This document shows positions 46,101-57,821 of a stretch of 64,000 nucleotides of DNA, one piece after another. This DNA comes from Fragum whitleyi. Its lineage: Eukaryota; Mollusca; Bivalvia; Cardiida; Cardiidae. The stretch spans positions 64,623,020 through 64,687,019 of the forward strand of contig OX411548.1 in assembly GCA_948146395.1 (NCBI GenBank), in the 5' to 3' direction. The notes beneath the pieces were generated by a model that did not search any database, had not been told where the DNA came from, and was given only the letters and a program-made list of their open reading frames with translations. A program made the translations under genes and the position numbers. Position 1 is the first letter of the stretch, and each line of letters opens with the position of its first letter.

Positions 46101-49100
46101 TGCAAACTAATATGAATCGTCTTTAGAAGACGATTCCAATGTGACGCATGTTAGAATTCCATTTTTATTTACCACTGTAATTTCTAATTTTAGACTTACG
46201 CAAAAAATGATTGTAAGAAGTTTAGTATAACAGGCCCCAGATCACTAAGTGTCCTAAATTGGACCTAATATTGACTAGAAATGTGCCACATAGATAACCC
46301 AGCAAAACTTGATTTTTACCCGTGACCCATTTGACCTCCGCCATTACCTTAATTTGGGTGTATGCAGACAAACTCTTCGCATGTCACTAGTACTCAACTG
46401 GTGGAAAAAACTGTGCAAAGGTATTTTGAAATTCATCCAAAAGTGCAGAAGTTATGCTCTGGACAAGAATTGATGCACACATGGACAGAGATAACTCTAT
46501 ATCCCCATTTTCATTTCATGGCGTGGACATGAAAATTGGTTCAAAATTGATTCATATGCTGGCCTTAAGCTAAATAAGAAAACTTTCTATGTTGATGAAT
46601 AAACATGTAATTAGAACTATCGGCAGGGTTTGTGCTAACTTTTCAAATTCAGGAGTCATTGACCCCTTTACTGCAAATTTTAAGGCGTCAAAACTAGTCT
46701 TGAAGGGGTCCAAACAATAAAGTAGGTGGGTAATACATACTTCTTCTTGGTAATGTTGATTGACTGCTTTAATTGTTTCCTTCATATCTTTATAAGAGAT
46801 TCATATTTCATATGAATCTCATATAAAGATATGAAGGATACAATTGATTGTAATTTATTCATTGTGTAGCAGTATCAGGATGCAATACAAAACTTTTGAA
46901 GGGTCATTTGGACCCCTCTGACAGGAATACATGTATTTAGGGGTCAAGCTAGGATAATTTCACATTTTTTGAGGGTCAAAACCCTGATTTACGGGTCAAA
47001 ACGAGCCCTGATTGGTACTTACTGGAGGCCCATATGGAGGCATAGGAGGTGGCTGTGGTGCTCTATTTACAAACTCTCTCATGTAGTCATTGTACGACTG
47101 AAATTATAAATGTGTCTATATAATTGTCAAGTTTTTAATCATGTCCAAAACCACATGTTGATTGCGTGTTTGTATGAATGGGGTTTAACTCCTTTTTCAC
47201 AATTTTTCAGTCATATTACAGCAGCTGGAGTGACTCCTAACCCTACAGATTTTTGGTATTTCTTGCACAAGTTCTGCCTTTACATCCTTCCCTTGCCGCC
47301 TGGCTGCTATTCCACTCAGGTTGATGATTATCCAACCTAATATTGATGCCTTGGGGTAAAATTCTTGCAACTGCCTTTATACATAGACAGTAACAAAGAC
47401 TTTGGGCTGAACCATTCATAGATATTATTCAAGCTCACAGCTCTATATACAGTTTTGCTTTCTGCTTATAAGATCAAAATTAGATATTAAACTATGAATA
47501 TTACTAACTGAAGACACTTTGTAAGTGACAAGATTCTTAAAATGATAATACTATGCATAAATTACACTAAACCCCCTCATTTCAACGGATTGGGTTGGCC
47601 TTTGCAAAATCTCGAAATCGGTTGAGATTTCAAAAGTAGCTGCAAATTTTAATTTAACTGTTACTTAAAGGATCGTAATTCTACTAAACAGCACAAGTAA
47701 CTAAATATTGTTATCTCCTTACAGCAATGTAACATATTTTTTTCCTTTGTAATTTCTTTAAAGGCAACATCAACTTTGATTAAGTTAACTCACCTCATTA
47801 ATATTGATCTGATTTCATGACATAGTAAAAATGGATCTACAAAGACAATTTTACATTGCGGGAAAGGGAATGACCAAACCTTACAAATAAATACAATCAT
47901 AGTTCTGCAAGAAAGAGTGAGGTTCGAGAAACTGTTTTCTCCGATCATTTTCTCTGATCACTCACTTGAAGTTGCTGGTCTATAATAAGTTGATTGACTG
48001 TGATCAATTAAATCTGACCAAAGCCTTTTTCAATGAGTTTTCATTTACTTCATGGCAAAGTTCTCTAACTCATGATCCTACAGAGTATAATCGGTATAAG
48101 GCTGGGAGTTGAAATGATTTTCCATTGGATATACCCAAGTCACCAGAAGCATTGGCAGTACCAGCAACCCTAGACTTCTCTTAAATTGAAATACAACTCT
48201 AATAATCACTCAGCCACATAGAACATAATCAGTTTATGTAGTGAAATTTACTAGACCTCTGAACATAACAATTTTTGTATGATGGTGAGGTTGCAAAACA
48301 TTATAAATATTTCAATACCAACTTAATATTTATGCCATATCCTTCACCTAAGCAACATGCAGTACCAAATACCTTTTTGAAATATACTAAGGAGTTCTGA
48401 AACAACAGGACATTAAAAGCAACAGGGTATCCAAATTTCTAGGGTTGTTTCCCTTAAAACCTAAACCCATGAGTCCCTCAAAATCTTCAAACATCTATGA
48501 CAGTCCTAAACTTTAACTTTCCTTGCAAAAACAAAGAATAACATGTTAGTGTCTTAAAATGACATTGTTATGTGGACAAGGTTGGGAGAATTTATCATGG
48601 CAAGGATTTGCCGAGACATGATAATTCCTCACTGTCAAGATATTTTAAGACATGTTATTCCATTTATCATTTAATCATTTTTTAGTTATTAAAAATCAAA
48701 GAAATTCAAGTGAAAGTTTATGCAAATTGTTTCTAAAGATAGACTGTCTGATATCATTTTATGTTATCAGTCAGGCAATAACAGGTCAATACAGGCTTCA
48801 TTGCATGATAAAACACAATTCCACACATTTCAGGTAATCATTCTCATAAAGAGTTGGACTTAATTTTAAGGCAATTTATCTAAACCATGTCCACAAAGAA
48901 TTTTTATAGTTGACTTATCCCTAAAACAAATTCCAATAGGGAGGTATCTATATCCTTTAGTATTTCCAGTTCTTGTGTGTTCTAGACCGTTTTTGATCTA
49001 ACATGTTTCATTGTAGCCTTCCACATTTTGTCTTTGATTTGGTATAATTTGAAATAAGAGATTTATACCACTTTAAAACAATGCAGGCATAGGGTACAGC

Positions 49101-51283
49101 ACCGGAACATAGATGGCGGCAAATATCCTTTCAGACGTTAGTCTCACCATGGGTAGATAATCGTAAACCTATGTGAGATAGCAGTCGGGGGCTAGGAAAG
49201 GGTGAAATGGTAGTACAGGTGAAAGAAATACCAGGAACCCATTGTTAGGTGCTCCGACCGCCGCGATATAACTGCGAAATTGTTGAAAGCGGCGTAAAAC
49301 CCATTCAAACAAACAAACAAACCAGACCATAGAATCCATTCTCAGACTCCAGCTGCTCATGCCACTTTGGTTTCATGATTTACACATTAAGTTTACAATA
49401 TTTGTTGTTTGTTACTCTGAAACCTTATGCATATGCAGGAAAACCGTTTGCACCAGTGGAAGCCTTGAAACCATCACCAGGTGTGTGGAAATTAAAAAGA
49501 CCAACCTCTTTATATCTGGGTTGTGTTTGTCTGAATGTATCAGACTTTGTTGAATAAGAATAGGATTCTAAATACGGAGAGTAGGTGTTTTCTGAGTCTG
49601 AATAGGACTGAAAACAGTAGATGTCTACATAAGAGGGGTTAACCCTTTGCTGTGTAATCCCTGCATTTTACGTGCCTGTGATTTTATGATTGAAAAAACA
49701 TTGCGAAAAAAAAGAAATTGCTTCTGACAAGCAATTTCTTCTTTTTTCACACTATTTTCTACCCTACTGAATGGTTATTTCTCAAATTAAATCCACTTTT
49801 AATTTTCGTCTGCAAAACCTTTAAAATTGGACAGGTCCAAAATTTTGTAAAACAGGAAAGTGTTAAGCAAAGTTTAAAATCATTTCTCAAAGAAGCCACA
49901 AGTGGTAGATACTCAATGGAATCATCTAGATGAGATGATTCCAATTAGTACCAACAGCAAAGGGTTTTTCTCAATTTTGTCAAACAAGAGGACTGTGATG
50001 GTCCTACAGTGCTTGCCAGGTTTAATGAGACTCAACATGATGACAACATCATTTAACCCTTTGCTGTTTAATCCCTGCTTTTTACGTGCCTGTGATTTTA
50101 TGATTGAGAAAAAAATGTGAAAAAAGAAGAAATTGCTCCTGACAAGCAATTTCTTCCTTTTCCACACTATTTTCTACCCTACTGAATGGTTATTTCTCAA
50201 ATTAAATCCACTTTTAATTTTCGTCTGCAAAACCTTTGAATTTGGACAGGTCCAAAATTTTGTAAAACAGGAAAGGGTTAATTAACAGTGTTGTGTATGT
50301 TTGAATGTATCAGACTTTGTTGTGTAAGAAGGATAAGGATCTCTTTACAGAGAAAATTTGTTTTGTGAGTCTGAATATGACTGAAAACATTTCAAAAGGG
50401 ATCTCAAAATATATTTCAGCTGTAATGCTACAAATACATAAATTCATAGACAGACAAATAAGACTTGAGATTTATTTTACCCTATTGAAATCTAATACAT
50501 TGGAATCACAATAAAGACTTTTATAAAGTGTATCAATCAAATATTCTATATCCAATGTATTGTTCTTCAATATATTGTATTAAAGTTGTTCCAATTTACA
50601 GAATAAATTGAGCATGTAAATGACAACTCCAACAATTTCCCTAGTGCACTTGTTAAAAATTCAGGTCAACATGTGCACCAGTCTTCATAACAGAAATGAC
50701 AATCAAGAAACATTCTTTTAAAAGACAGTGGACCTATAATAGTACCACAACGTTTTGGAAGTAATAAGCTTATCAGTGTTAACCAAGGTTTCCTAATAAT
50801 TTTGAAGTAATAAGCTTTAATAGAGTTAACACAGGTTTCCTAATGATTTTTATAAGGGAAACCTCTGTCAACTTTGTGAAAAATCATTACTTCCGAAATG
50901 TTGCGCAACTATTACAGTTTTACTATCTAAATTCACCTAGTCTGCACATCAAATACATTTGACATAAGTCCATACAAAAGGAGGTTAATGGAATATTAGA
51001 ATTGTTATTCTCAACAAAACCTAAAGTTGTGTGTACTCATTTGAATCATATCGATGAATCTGATGATTCAAACGAGCACTCAAAACAAAGGGTTTACCAC
51101 AGTATTTTTTTTAAATACTTAAAATGAAAATCCAATTTACCCCCTCTCGGTATCTCTGTAAAATATGTCACTCACACTTGCTAAATAAAGACTATACACT
51201 TACCCCATTGATAAATGTTTCTCTCCGGACACCTTGATTGTATCTTGAAGATCCTCTATCTGACCGTCGGTCTCTGAAGAAAC
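42960..51283 (-). CDS. YTHDC1: YTHDC1-like nuclear m6A reader, C-terminal exons
   Basis: Minus-strand exons 51283-51204, 47097-47023, 45703-45572 and 43139-42960 join in phase to 155 residues ending in TGA (42960-42962). The order of motifs matches the tail of vertebrate YTHDC1 as I recall it: GVRRETFINGSYNDYMREF, then Pro-rich QPPPMPPYGPP, a Tyr/His/Pro-rich linker, RSDKRSYDRDVEDFLRRT, then an Arg-Asp/Arg-Glu run to the stop. YTHDC1 binds N6-methyladenosine in nuclear RNA through its YTH domain and affects splicing and export; the charged tail is thought to serve nuclear-body localisation and partner contacts. The YTH domain is not seen; the preceding intron extends at least to the repeats beyond 51284. 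The gene runs convergent to the receptor. Confidence 0.85.
43497..44602 (-). repeat. Hairpin-capped tandem-unit repeat, TAGCTCCACTGGCC type
   Basis: Inverse orientation of 29681-30641: starts 'aagaggcccaagagggcctg', ~130 bp units with 'gaaatcggcccaatggttt' and 'cctgccacgcccatatttg', and ends 'gctggccttcggcctgtgga'. In the last YTHDC1 intron. Confidence 0.75.
45015..45249. mobile_element. TTAA-flanked MITE, CCCTTGTCATG family
   Basis: TTAA at both borders (45015-45018, 45246-45249), ends CCCTTGTCATGTTGAA and TTCAGCATGATGAGGG, interior palindrome GCACATATGTGC. TTAA duplication with CCC ends is the signature of piggyBac-type insertion. Confidence 0.75.
45572..45703 (-). CDS. YTHDC1: YTHDC1 internal exon
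   Basis: Acceptor TTTCTCTTCCAG, donor GTAAGT, phase 0 at both ends, 44 codons. It encodes PPGYGMDPMAHYQGYEF, an Arg/Ser stretch SHSPMSRSRS and DKRS, which continues into YDRDVEDF of the last exon. Confidence 0.85.
46009..46233. mobile_element. MITE, GGGCCY...TTTTACTAAAC family, with CAG target duplication
   Basis: Ends GGGCCCGTTTTACTAAACTT and GTTTAGTATAACAGGCCC; CAG on both sides; central palindrome ATCGTCTTTAGAAGACGAT. Confidence 0.75.
46770..46850. repeat. Palindrome (CATATCTTTATAAGAGATTC arms)
   Basis: 'ccttcatatctttataagag' and 'ctcatataaagatatgaagg' pair around ATTTCATATGAAT. Confidence 0.7.
47023..47097 (-). CDS. YTHDC1: YTHDC1 internal exon
   Basis: Acceptor TTATAATTTCAG, donor GTAAGT, phase 0, 25 codons: SYNDYMREFVNRAPQPPP and on to GPP. 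SYNDY-REF is nearly invariant in YTHDC1 as I recall it. Confidence 0.87.
47160..47340 (-). mobile_element. Diverged SINE fragment
   Basis: Carries 'acagcagctggagtgactcc' and 'ctattccactcaggttgat', recognisable as the SINE body though heavily mutated. No clear target duplication. Confidence 0.5.
47341..49134. other. Intronic stretch, mostly unassigned
   Basis: YTHDC1 intron. Apart from a hairpin-like relic at 47352-47420 and a block at 48570-48830 resembling 12400-12660 ('aaagatagactgtctgata', 'tcaatacaggcttcattgc'), I see nothing coding. Confidence 0.5.
49140..49322 (+). mobile_element. 5'-truncated SINE
   Basis: 'ccatgggtagataatcgtaa' through 'aaagcggcgtaaaac' with an (AAAC)n tail; head absent. 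Confidence 0.8.
49639..49866. mobile_element. TTAA-flanked MITE, CCCTTTGCTGT family
   Basis: TTAA at 49639-49642 and 49863-49866; ends CCCTTTGCTGTGTAATCC and 'aaaacaggaaag'. Central hairpin 'agaaattgcttctgac' with complement. Confidence 0.75.
50053..50281. mobile_element. TTAA-flanked MITE, CCCTTTGCTGT family
   Basis: TTAA at 50053-50056 and 50278-50281. Very similar to the copy at 49639, 414 bp away, in the same orientation. Confidence 0.75.
50718..50935. repeat. Foldback MITE, GGACCTGTAATAG family
   Basis: Left 'ggacctataatagtacc' and right 'caactattacagtttta'. It contains an internal partial duplication of 'gaagtaataagctt...gttaac...aggtttcctaa'. Confidence 0.65.
51204..51283 (-). CDS. 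YTHDC1: YTHDC1 exon, most 5' one visible
   Basis: Acceptor TTATTCTTTAG, donor GTAAGT, phase 1 in, phase 0 out. It encodes FFRDRRSDRGSSRYNQ and GVRRETFING, which continues into SYNDY of the next exon. Confidence 0.85.
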
Positions 51284-51329
51284 CTAAAGAATAAATTACA
51301 TTTCTGAAAACACTGTGGCTTAAGAATTG

Positions 51330-53935
51330 GCCTAATTTCAAATTCTTGTTCAAGATTTCATCAAGATCATAATTCTAACCAAATTTCAGATTGATTGGGC
51401 AAAAATGTGGCCCCTCCATTGCATACAGGGCTATTCTAAGATTTGGCTCTGTGACCTAGTTTTGACCCAAATTTACCCAAGTTCAAACTCCTCTAAGAAT
51501 TTTTCAAGACAATAATTCTGACAAAATTTCAGGTTGATCAGGCAAAAACTGTGACCTTCAGAGTGCATACAAGTTTTTTTCGGAGAATTGACCCCATGAC
51601 CTTGTTTTTGACCCCAGTTGACCCAATTTTGAACTCCTCCAGAATATCATAATAACAACCATTATGACCAAATTTCAGGTTGATTGGGCAATAAATGTGG
51701 CATCCAGAGTGCATACAAGGATTTTCTAAGATTTGACCCTGTGACCTAGTTTTTGACTCAAGTTGACTCAATTTTGATCTTATGGGAGTTTTTATCAACA
51801 CAATCATTATGACCATATTTCAGGTTGATCATGCAAGAAATATGGCCTCTAGATGGTATACCAGATGAATACAAGGTTTGAATAAGATTTGATCCCATGA
51901 CCTTGTTTATGACCCAAGTTGACCGAATTTTGAACTCATCCCAGTTATAAGTCAGATAATTTATGTCAACTAGACCAAATTTCAATTTGATCGGGCATTA
52001 AATGTATCCTCAAGAGTATGCACTTTGTGCTAAGTTGAGCTACCATTCATGTTTTCTTAAATTTAACAAATGCCAGACCCATGAGCTTGTACAATCTTAC
52101 TTTAATCTCAAGTTGTCAGATTGATTGGGCAAAAACTGTTTCTGAAATGCATAAATTGTGGCCTCTAAAGTTTTTTCTTAGATTTGATCTATAGTTTTTT
52201 ACTCCAATAGGTCCAAATTCTTACTAGACATTCAAACTGACCAACTTTAAGGCTGGCAAGGCAGTACTATGCATACAAAATTTATCGAAAGTATGACTTT
52301 GTGACCTAGTTTTTTGCCATTTTGATCCTTTTCAAAACTTGACCAATATTTCACCAAAACAATCATTCTCAAAAATTTTCTGATTGATTGAGCAAATATT
52401 GAAGCTTATATAAGTGTTTATTCTAGGAGGGCAGATTGTGCATTTTAGCACATACTTTTGAAAATTCCCCCCCCCCCCCCATTTTTTTTAAGATGATTGG
52501 GAATATTTTTACATAGAGAAAGAGCAAAAATTCCCATCTTTTTGGCAATTTCACCGATTTTCAACTAAATTCCCCCCTACTTTCTGAATTCTAGAATAGA
52601 CACTGCTTATATAGTGCACAAAGGGTTTTCTAGGCTTTGACCTCTGATGATTTTTTTTTTATCGTTTTTTATCCATTTTGACCCAATTCTAAACTCCTAA
52701 AAGATTTATTAAGACTATCAAGATTTGATCTTACATCTAAATTAAGACCCAATTTTGAACTTGGACAAGTTTTAACAAGACAATCATTAAGACAAAATTA
52801 GGGCAAAATTAAGGTGTCATGAGTGCATGCCAGTTTTATCTCAGATTTTACCTTGTGACCTAGCTTTTGACCTTGCCAAGATTTTAAACATTTTATCATT
52901 AATTCAATACATTAAATATCTTTCAAGATTGACCTTGTGATCTAGTTTTTTTTACCCTTTTTTACCAAATTTCAGCTTGTCCTAAATTTTACTTAGAAAA
53001 TCAATCAGACCAACTTTCAGGTTGCTTGGGCATAAAATGTGGCCTATATCTAGACTTAGTTAACTCTTGTGGCAAAGTCTTTGATACTCAATTTGACCTA
53101 ATTTCGTCCTCATGTAAAATTTTGTATGTAACAATCATACAGAATATTTTTCAGATTAATTCAATAATATTCTGCATACAGAGTCACATAAAGTTTTTCT
53201 ATGATTTGACCTAGTTTTTTTTACCCATTTCAAACTTTTCAAATTCTCCATAAAGATAGTGATTCTACAAATTTTCAGGTTGATTGAGCAAAAAATGTGG
53301 CCTCTTTAGTGCATACACAATTTTCTAAGATTTGAACTTGTGACCTGCTTTTTTTTGTTTGGTGTGTGTGTGTGGGGGGGGGGGGGGCACTATTTAAAAC
53401 TCCTCTGAAACTTTCACCAAGTGTTGCCTCTAGAGTGCATACAAGGTTTTTCTAAAATTTGATCCCGTGACCCTGTTTTTTGTCTCCAGTTGACCCAAGT
53501 TTGTACGTGTTCAAAGATTTTAACAAGATAATCTGACCAAATTGCAAGTTGATCGAGCAGAAAATGTGACCTCTAGGATTGCATATAAGGTTTTTCTAAG
53601 ATTTGACCATGTAACCCAGTTTTTAACCCCAGTTGACCCAATTTTGAACTAATCCCAGACTTTATTAAGACAATCATTTTTACCATATTTCAGTTTAATT
53701 GGGCAAAAATGTGGCATCTAAAGGCAATACTTTAGCCTCTCATGTGCATTTTCTAAGATTTGACATGGCATCATAGTTTAAGACCCCATTTTTCCAATTT
53801 TGATCATAGTTTATGACCCTATTTTTCCAATTTAGATCTTGGCTGATATAGCAACAAAACAAACATTTGACCAATTTCAAATAAATTGGGCAAACAAAAC
53901 AAGAGGGCCACAGTGGCCTTGAATCACTCACCTGA
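51330..53935 (-). repeat. Long array of ~145 bp units, TTGACCC/GACCTAG family
   Basis: About 17 diverged units with 'aagatttgaccctgtgacc', 'aatttcaggttgattgggca' and 'agagtgcatacaaggttt'. Several are degraded and interrupted by poly-C (52468-52482) and poly-G (53371-53387). The end 'acaagagggccacagtggcc' with 'ctcacctga' is the cap seen at 62121. No exon found in it. Confidence 0.75.
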
Positions 53936-54094
53936 ATAGACAATCTAAAATTTGTTTTAAGAAAATGATGGAAATAATGACATGCAAAAGTAATACAGTT
54001 AGTTTTAATCAACAAGAAAATCATTCTGACAAATTTAAAGGTTGACTGGGTTAAACAAGGCAGCAATAGTGGCCCTGCATTGCTCACCTGATGG

Positions 54095-56394
54095 AACTAT
54101 CTAACTAGAAAGCCATGAATGGCTTGTGTCGCTTCACAGGCTTGAAATTCTTGTAAAAACAAATAAATGTTTTGACTAGATTTTAAGATATTTGGGGTTT
54201 CTGATGTTAAAAATGATTTTCAAAGATTCAACAATAAAACAAATAGAGAAATGACCTCCACTCTTAAAAGACAATTTTTCATCCAATCAAAATAATTTTT
54301 GGCTACATGATAATGGGTCACCCAAAGATCATACTCAAAATTTTTGATTGATATCCATCAGTTACATTCTGAGAAAATGATTTTCATCCAATCAAAATAA
54401 TTTTAGGTACACTGATAAAGGGTCACTCAAGGATCATTTCAGTGATATTTGGTTGATATCCATCAGTTACATTCTGAGAAAATGATTTTCAAAGTTTCCA
54501 CTATATAACATATAGAGATTTGAACTCCGCCCATAAAATGCATATTTTCCATCCGATCACGATGATTTTTTGTAGACTGACAAAGGGTCACTCAAGGATC
54601 ATTCCAGTGAAATTTGATTGATATCCATCAGTTACATTCTGAGACTAGAAAGCCATGAATGGCTTGAGTCGCTCCACAGGCTTGAAATTCTTGTAAAAGC
54701 AAATAAATGTTTTGACTAGATTTTTAGATATTTGGGGTTCTATTGATGTTGAAAATGATTTTCAAAGTTTGAACTATTTAACAGATAGAGAAATGACCTC
54801 CGCTCTTAAAAGACACATTTTTCATCAAATCAAAATGATTTTTGGCTGCATGATAATGGGTCACCCAAAGATCATACCAAAAATTTTTGATTGATATCCA
54901 TCAGTTACATTCTGAGAAAATGATTTTCATAGTTTCCACTATTTAACTTGTTGAGAAATGACCTCCACCCATAAAATGCATATTTTTCATCCAATCAAAA
55001 ACTAGAACTGTCGCAGAGCGGACTAATACCCCCCACAAGCACTTTGTCAGAATGCAAGTGCTATTAGTGCAGGATGTGTTTGTAACAAATATTGATGTCA
55101 TTTGCAGCATTTGCATGAAGTTTCATGATTCTAGGTTGCTTGGTTTTTGAGTTAAGAGTCCAGAAATGAAAACTGAACAAAAATTGACAGTGACCTTGAC
55201 CTTTGACCTATATGATCCAAAAACAATAGGGCACTTCCTTGGATCATAAGCAACATTTGCACAAAGTTTCATGCTTGTAGGTCACTTGGTTCTCAAGTTA
55301 GAGTCCGGAAACGAAATTTGAACAAAGGTTAACTGTGACCTTGACCTTTGACCTATGTGACCCAAAAACAATAGGGCTCTTCCTTGGGTCATAAGGAACA
55401 TTTGTATTAAGTTTCATGATTGTAGGTCACTTTGTTCTTGAGTTAGAGTACGGAAATGAAAATTGAACAAAGGCTGACTGTGACCTTGACCTTTGACCTA
55501 TGTGACCTAAAAACTATAGGGCTCTTCCTTGGGTCATAAGGAACATTTGCATAAAGTTTCATGATTGTAGGTCATTTGGTTCTTGAGTTAGAGTCCGGAA
55601 ACGAAAAGGTCTACGGACGGACGGATTGACAGACGGATGGACAGACAGACAGACAGACATGGTGAAACCAATATACTCCCCTCTACTGCGTAGGTGGGGG
55701 GTATAATAATAATTGGTACACTGATAAAGGGTCACTCAAAGATCATTCAAGTGAAATTTGGTTGATATCCAAAAATTAGATTCTGAGAAAATGTTTTTTC
55801 AAATTTTCCACTTTATAACATATAGAGAAATGACCTCTGTCCATAAAATGCATATTTTCCATCCAATCACAATGATTTTTTGTACACTGATAAAGGGTCA
55901 CTAAAAGATCATTCCAATGAAATTTGGTTGATATCCATCAGTTACATCCTGAGAAAATGATTTTCAAAGTTTCCACTATATAACATATAGAGAAATGACC
56001 TCCACCCATAAAATGCATATTTTCAATCCGATCATAATGATTTTTTTGTAGGCTGATAGAGGGTCACCCAAGGATCATTCATGTAAAATTTCATTGGTAT
56101 CCATTGATTAGAATCTGAGAAAACTCACTTTTTACCATATTTGGAAATTAGCCACGTCCATTAAATCCATGTTTTTCATTGGATCAAAATTTCTTGAACA
56201 ACTTTGAAAGAGGGTCATCCAAGGATCATTCCTGTGAAGTTTGGTTGAAATTCATCCAGTAGTTTCTGAGGAGAAGATTTTTAAAGAAAAGTTTACGACC
56301 GGACGGACCGGACGGACGCATGCACGGACGGACGCACGACGGACACAAGGCCATGACAATAGCCCCAGTGGCTTTCAGCCAGTGGAGCTAAAAA
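54095..56394 (-). repeat. Hairpin-capped tandem-unit repeat with a second repeat nested in it
   Basis: ~190 bp units with 'catcagttacattctgagaa', 'catccaatcaaaatgattt' and 'gataaagggtcactcaa'. Ends CGGACGGACGCATGCACGGA and 'gtggctttcagccagtggag'. A large internal duplication restarts at 54645 ('agaaagccatgaatggcttg'). Confidence 0.75.
55007..55706 (-). repeat. Nested repeat with CCCCCCAC/GTGGGGGG caps
   Basis: Starts 'ggactaataccccccacaag', ends 'gtaggtggggggtataata'. Three ~145 bp units ('tgaccttgacctttgaccta', 'aagtttcatgattgtaggtc') and an ACGGACGGA/ACAGACAGAC tract. It interrupts a host unit within 'ccaatcaaa|...|tggtacactgataaag'. Confidence 0.75.
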
Positions 56395-56494
56395 TTGTTT
56401 AATGAAAGCTTTGAAAAAGAATGATAAAAGGTCATTAAGCTAAACTATGTTGTTGCTTCTAAACACCTAGACGATCTTTTTAGCGCAGTATCAG

Positions 56495-57490
56495 GTTTAT
56501 TTAGCAAAATATGTGGCCTCAAGAGTGCATACATGGGTTTTCTAAGATTTGACCCTGTGACCCTTTATAATTCATCCAAGACAATCATTGACATTCTGAC
56601 CAATTTGTGGATTAATTGGGTTAAAAACATGGCCTTTAGAGTGTCTGCAAGGTTTTTGTAAGCTTTGACCCTGGTACCTAGTTATGAACCCACTAAACCC
56701 AATTTCGAATTTGTCCAAGATTTTATCAAGATTATCATTCTGACCAATTTTCAATTATGCTAGAAATATGCCCTCTTGGGTTTCTACAAGGTTTTTCTAA
56801 GAATTGTCCCACTTTGACCTAGTTTTTGACCCCACTCCACCAAATTTCAAATTTGTCTGAGATTTTATTTGTTTGTTTGCATGGAGTGTGAAGCCGCTTT
56901 CAACAATCTTTCAATTAAATTAAGGGGGCTGGAGCACCTAGTATTTTGCTCACTAGTACTACCATCACATTTCCTAGCCTCAACCTGCTATCTCACGTAG
57001 GTATATGATTATCAACCTGGTGAGAGACAAATAGTCAGACAGGATGAGTGCCACTATCAGAGATCAAACTTGGGACCTCTAGATTGACAGTCCAAGGCCC
57101 TACCAACTGTGCTATGCTACACAGGAATTTTATTAAGATAATTGATGGGACCAATTTTTAGGTTGTTTGGGCTAAAATAAGGCCTCAAGAGTGCAAACAA
57201 GGTTTTACTTAGGTTTTACTCTGTGATCTAATCTTTGACCCCACTTGACACAACTTCAGACTTGCTCGAGATTTCATCAAGATAATCATTCTGACCAATT
57301 TTCTGGATAATTGAGCTAGAAATATGGCCTATTGAGTACAGAATATTTTTCTAAAATAGACCCTGTGACCTGGTTTTTGACCCCACTCGCTCTAATTTTG
57401 TCAGAGATTTCATCAAGCCAATCATTCTGACCAAGTTTCAGGTTGATTGAGCTAAAAAATGTGGCCTCTAGAGTATCCACAAGGTAAATG
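56495..57490 (-). repeat. 145 bp unit array interrupted by a SINE
   Basis: Units of the 51330 family ('caattttctggataattgag'-like lines) on both sides of a SINE at 56870-57118. Confidence 0.7.
56870..57118 (-). mobile_element. tRNA-derived SINE, diverged
   Basis: Body and tRNA-like head ('acctctagattgacagtcca', 'accaactgtgctatg') are present on the minus strand; part of the body is deleted. Confidence 0.75.
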
Positions 57491-57821
57491 TTGACCATGG
57501 ACGAGGGATGGCAGACAACAGACAATGGATATCGCGCAACCACAAAAGCTTTCCATGAGCACTTTGTGAGAATCAAAGGCCTGAAAGGCCTGAATGCAGT
57601 CAGGACGGAACAATATTTGAGTATTAAAATATTTCAATTATAACAAATTCTCTGAAATTTAAGGCTAAAATCTACACTTCAGATCTTTGGCCTTCTATTC
57701 TGACATTTCATTCCAAAATATTGCCTTATTCATGCTTAAAGCCCTTGCTTTTGATGAAAAGAGCACTGCTTGGAGGGCCAATGGTTTACTACAAGGTCAG
57801 AAAATAATATAAAAATAACAA

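Noticed and set aside
52440..53390. Poly-C and poly-G runs as possible regulatory quadruplex sites
   Set aside because: They are isolated homopolymers in decayed repeats with no nearby gene feature.
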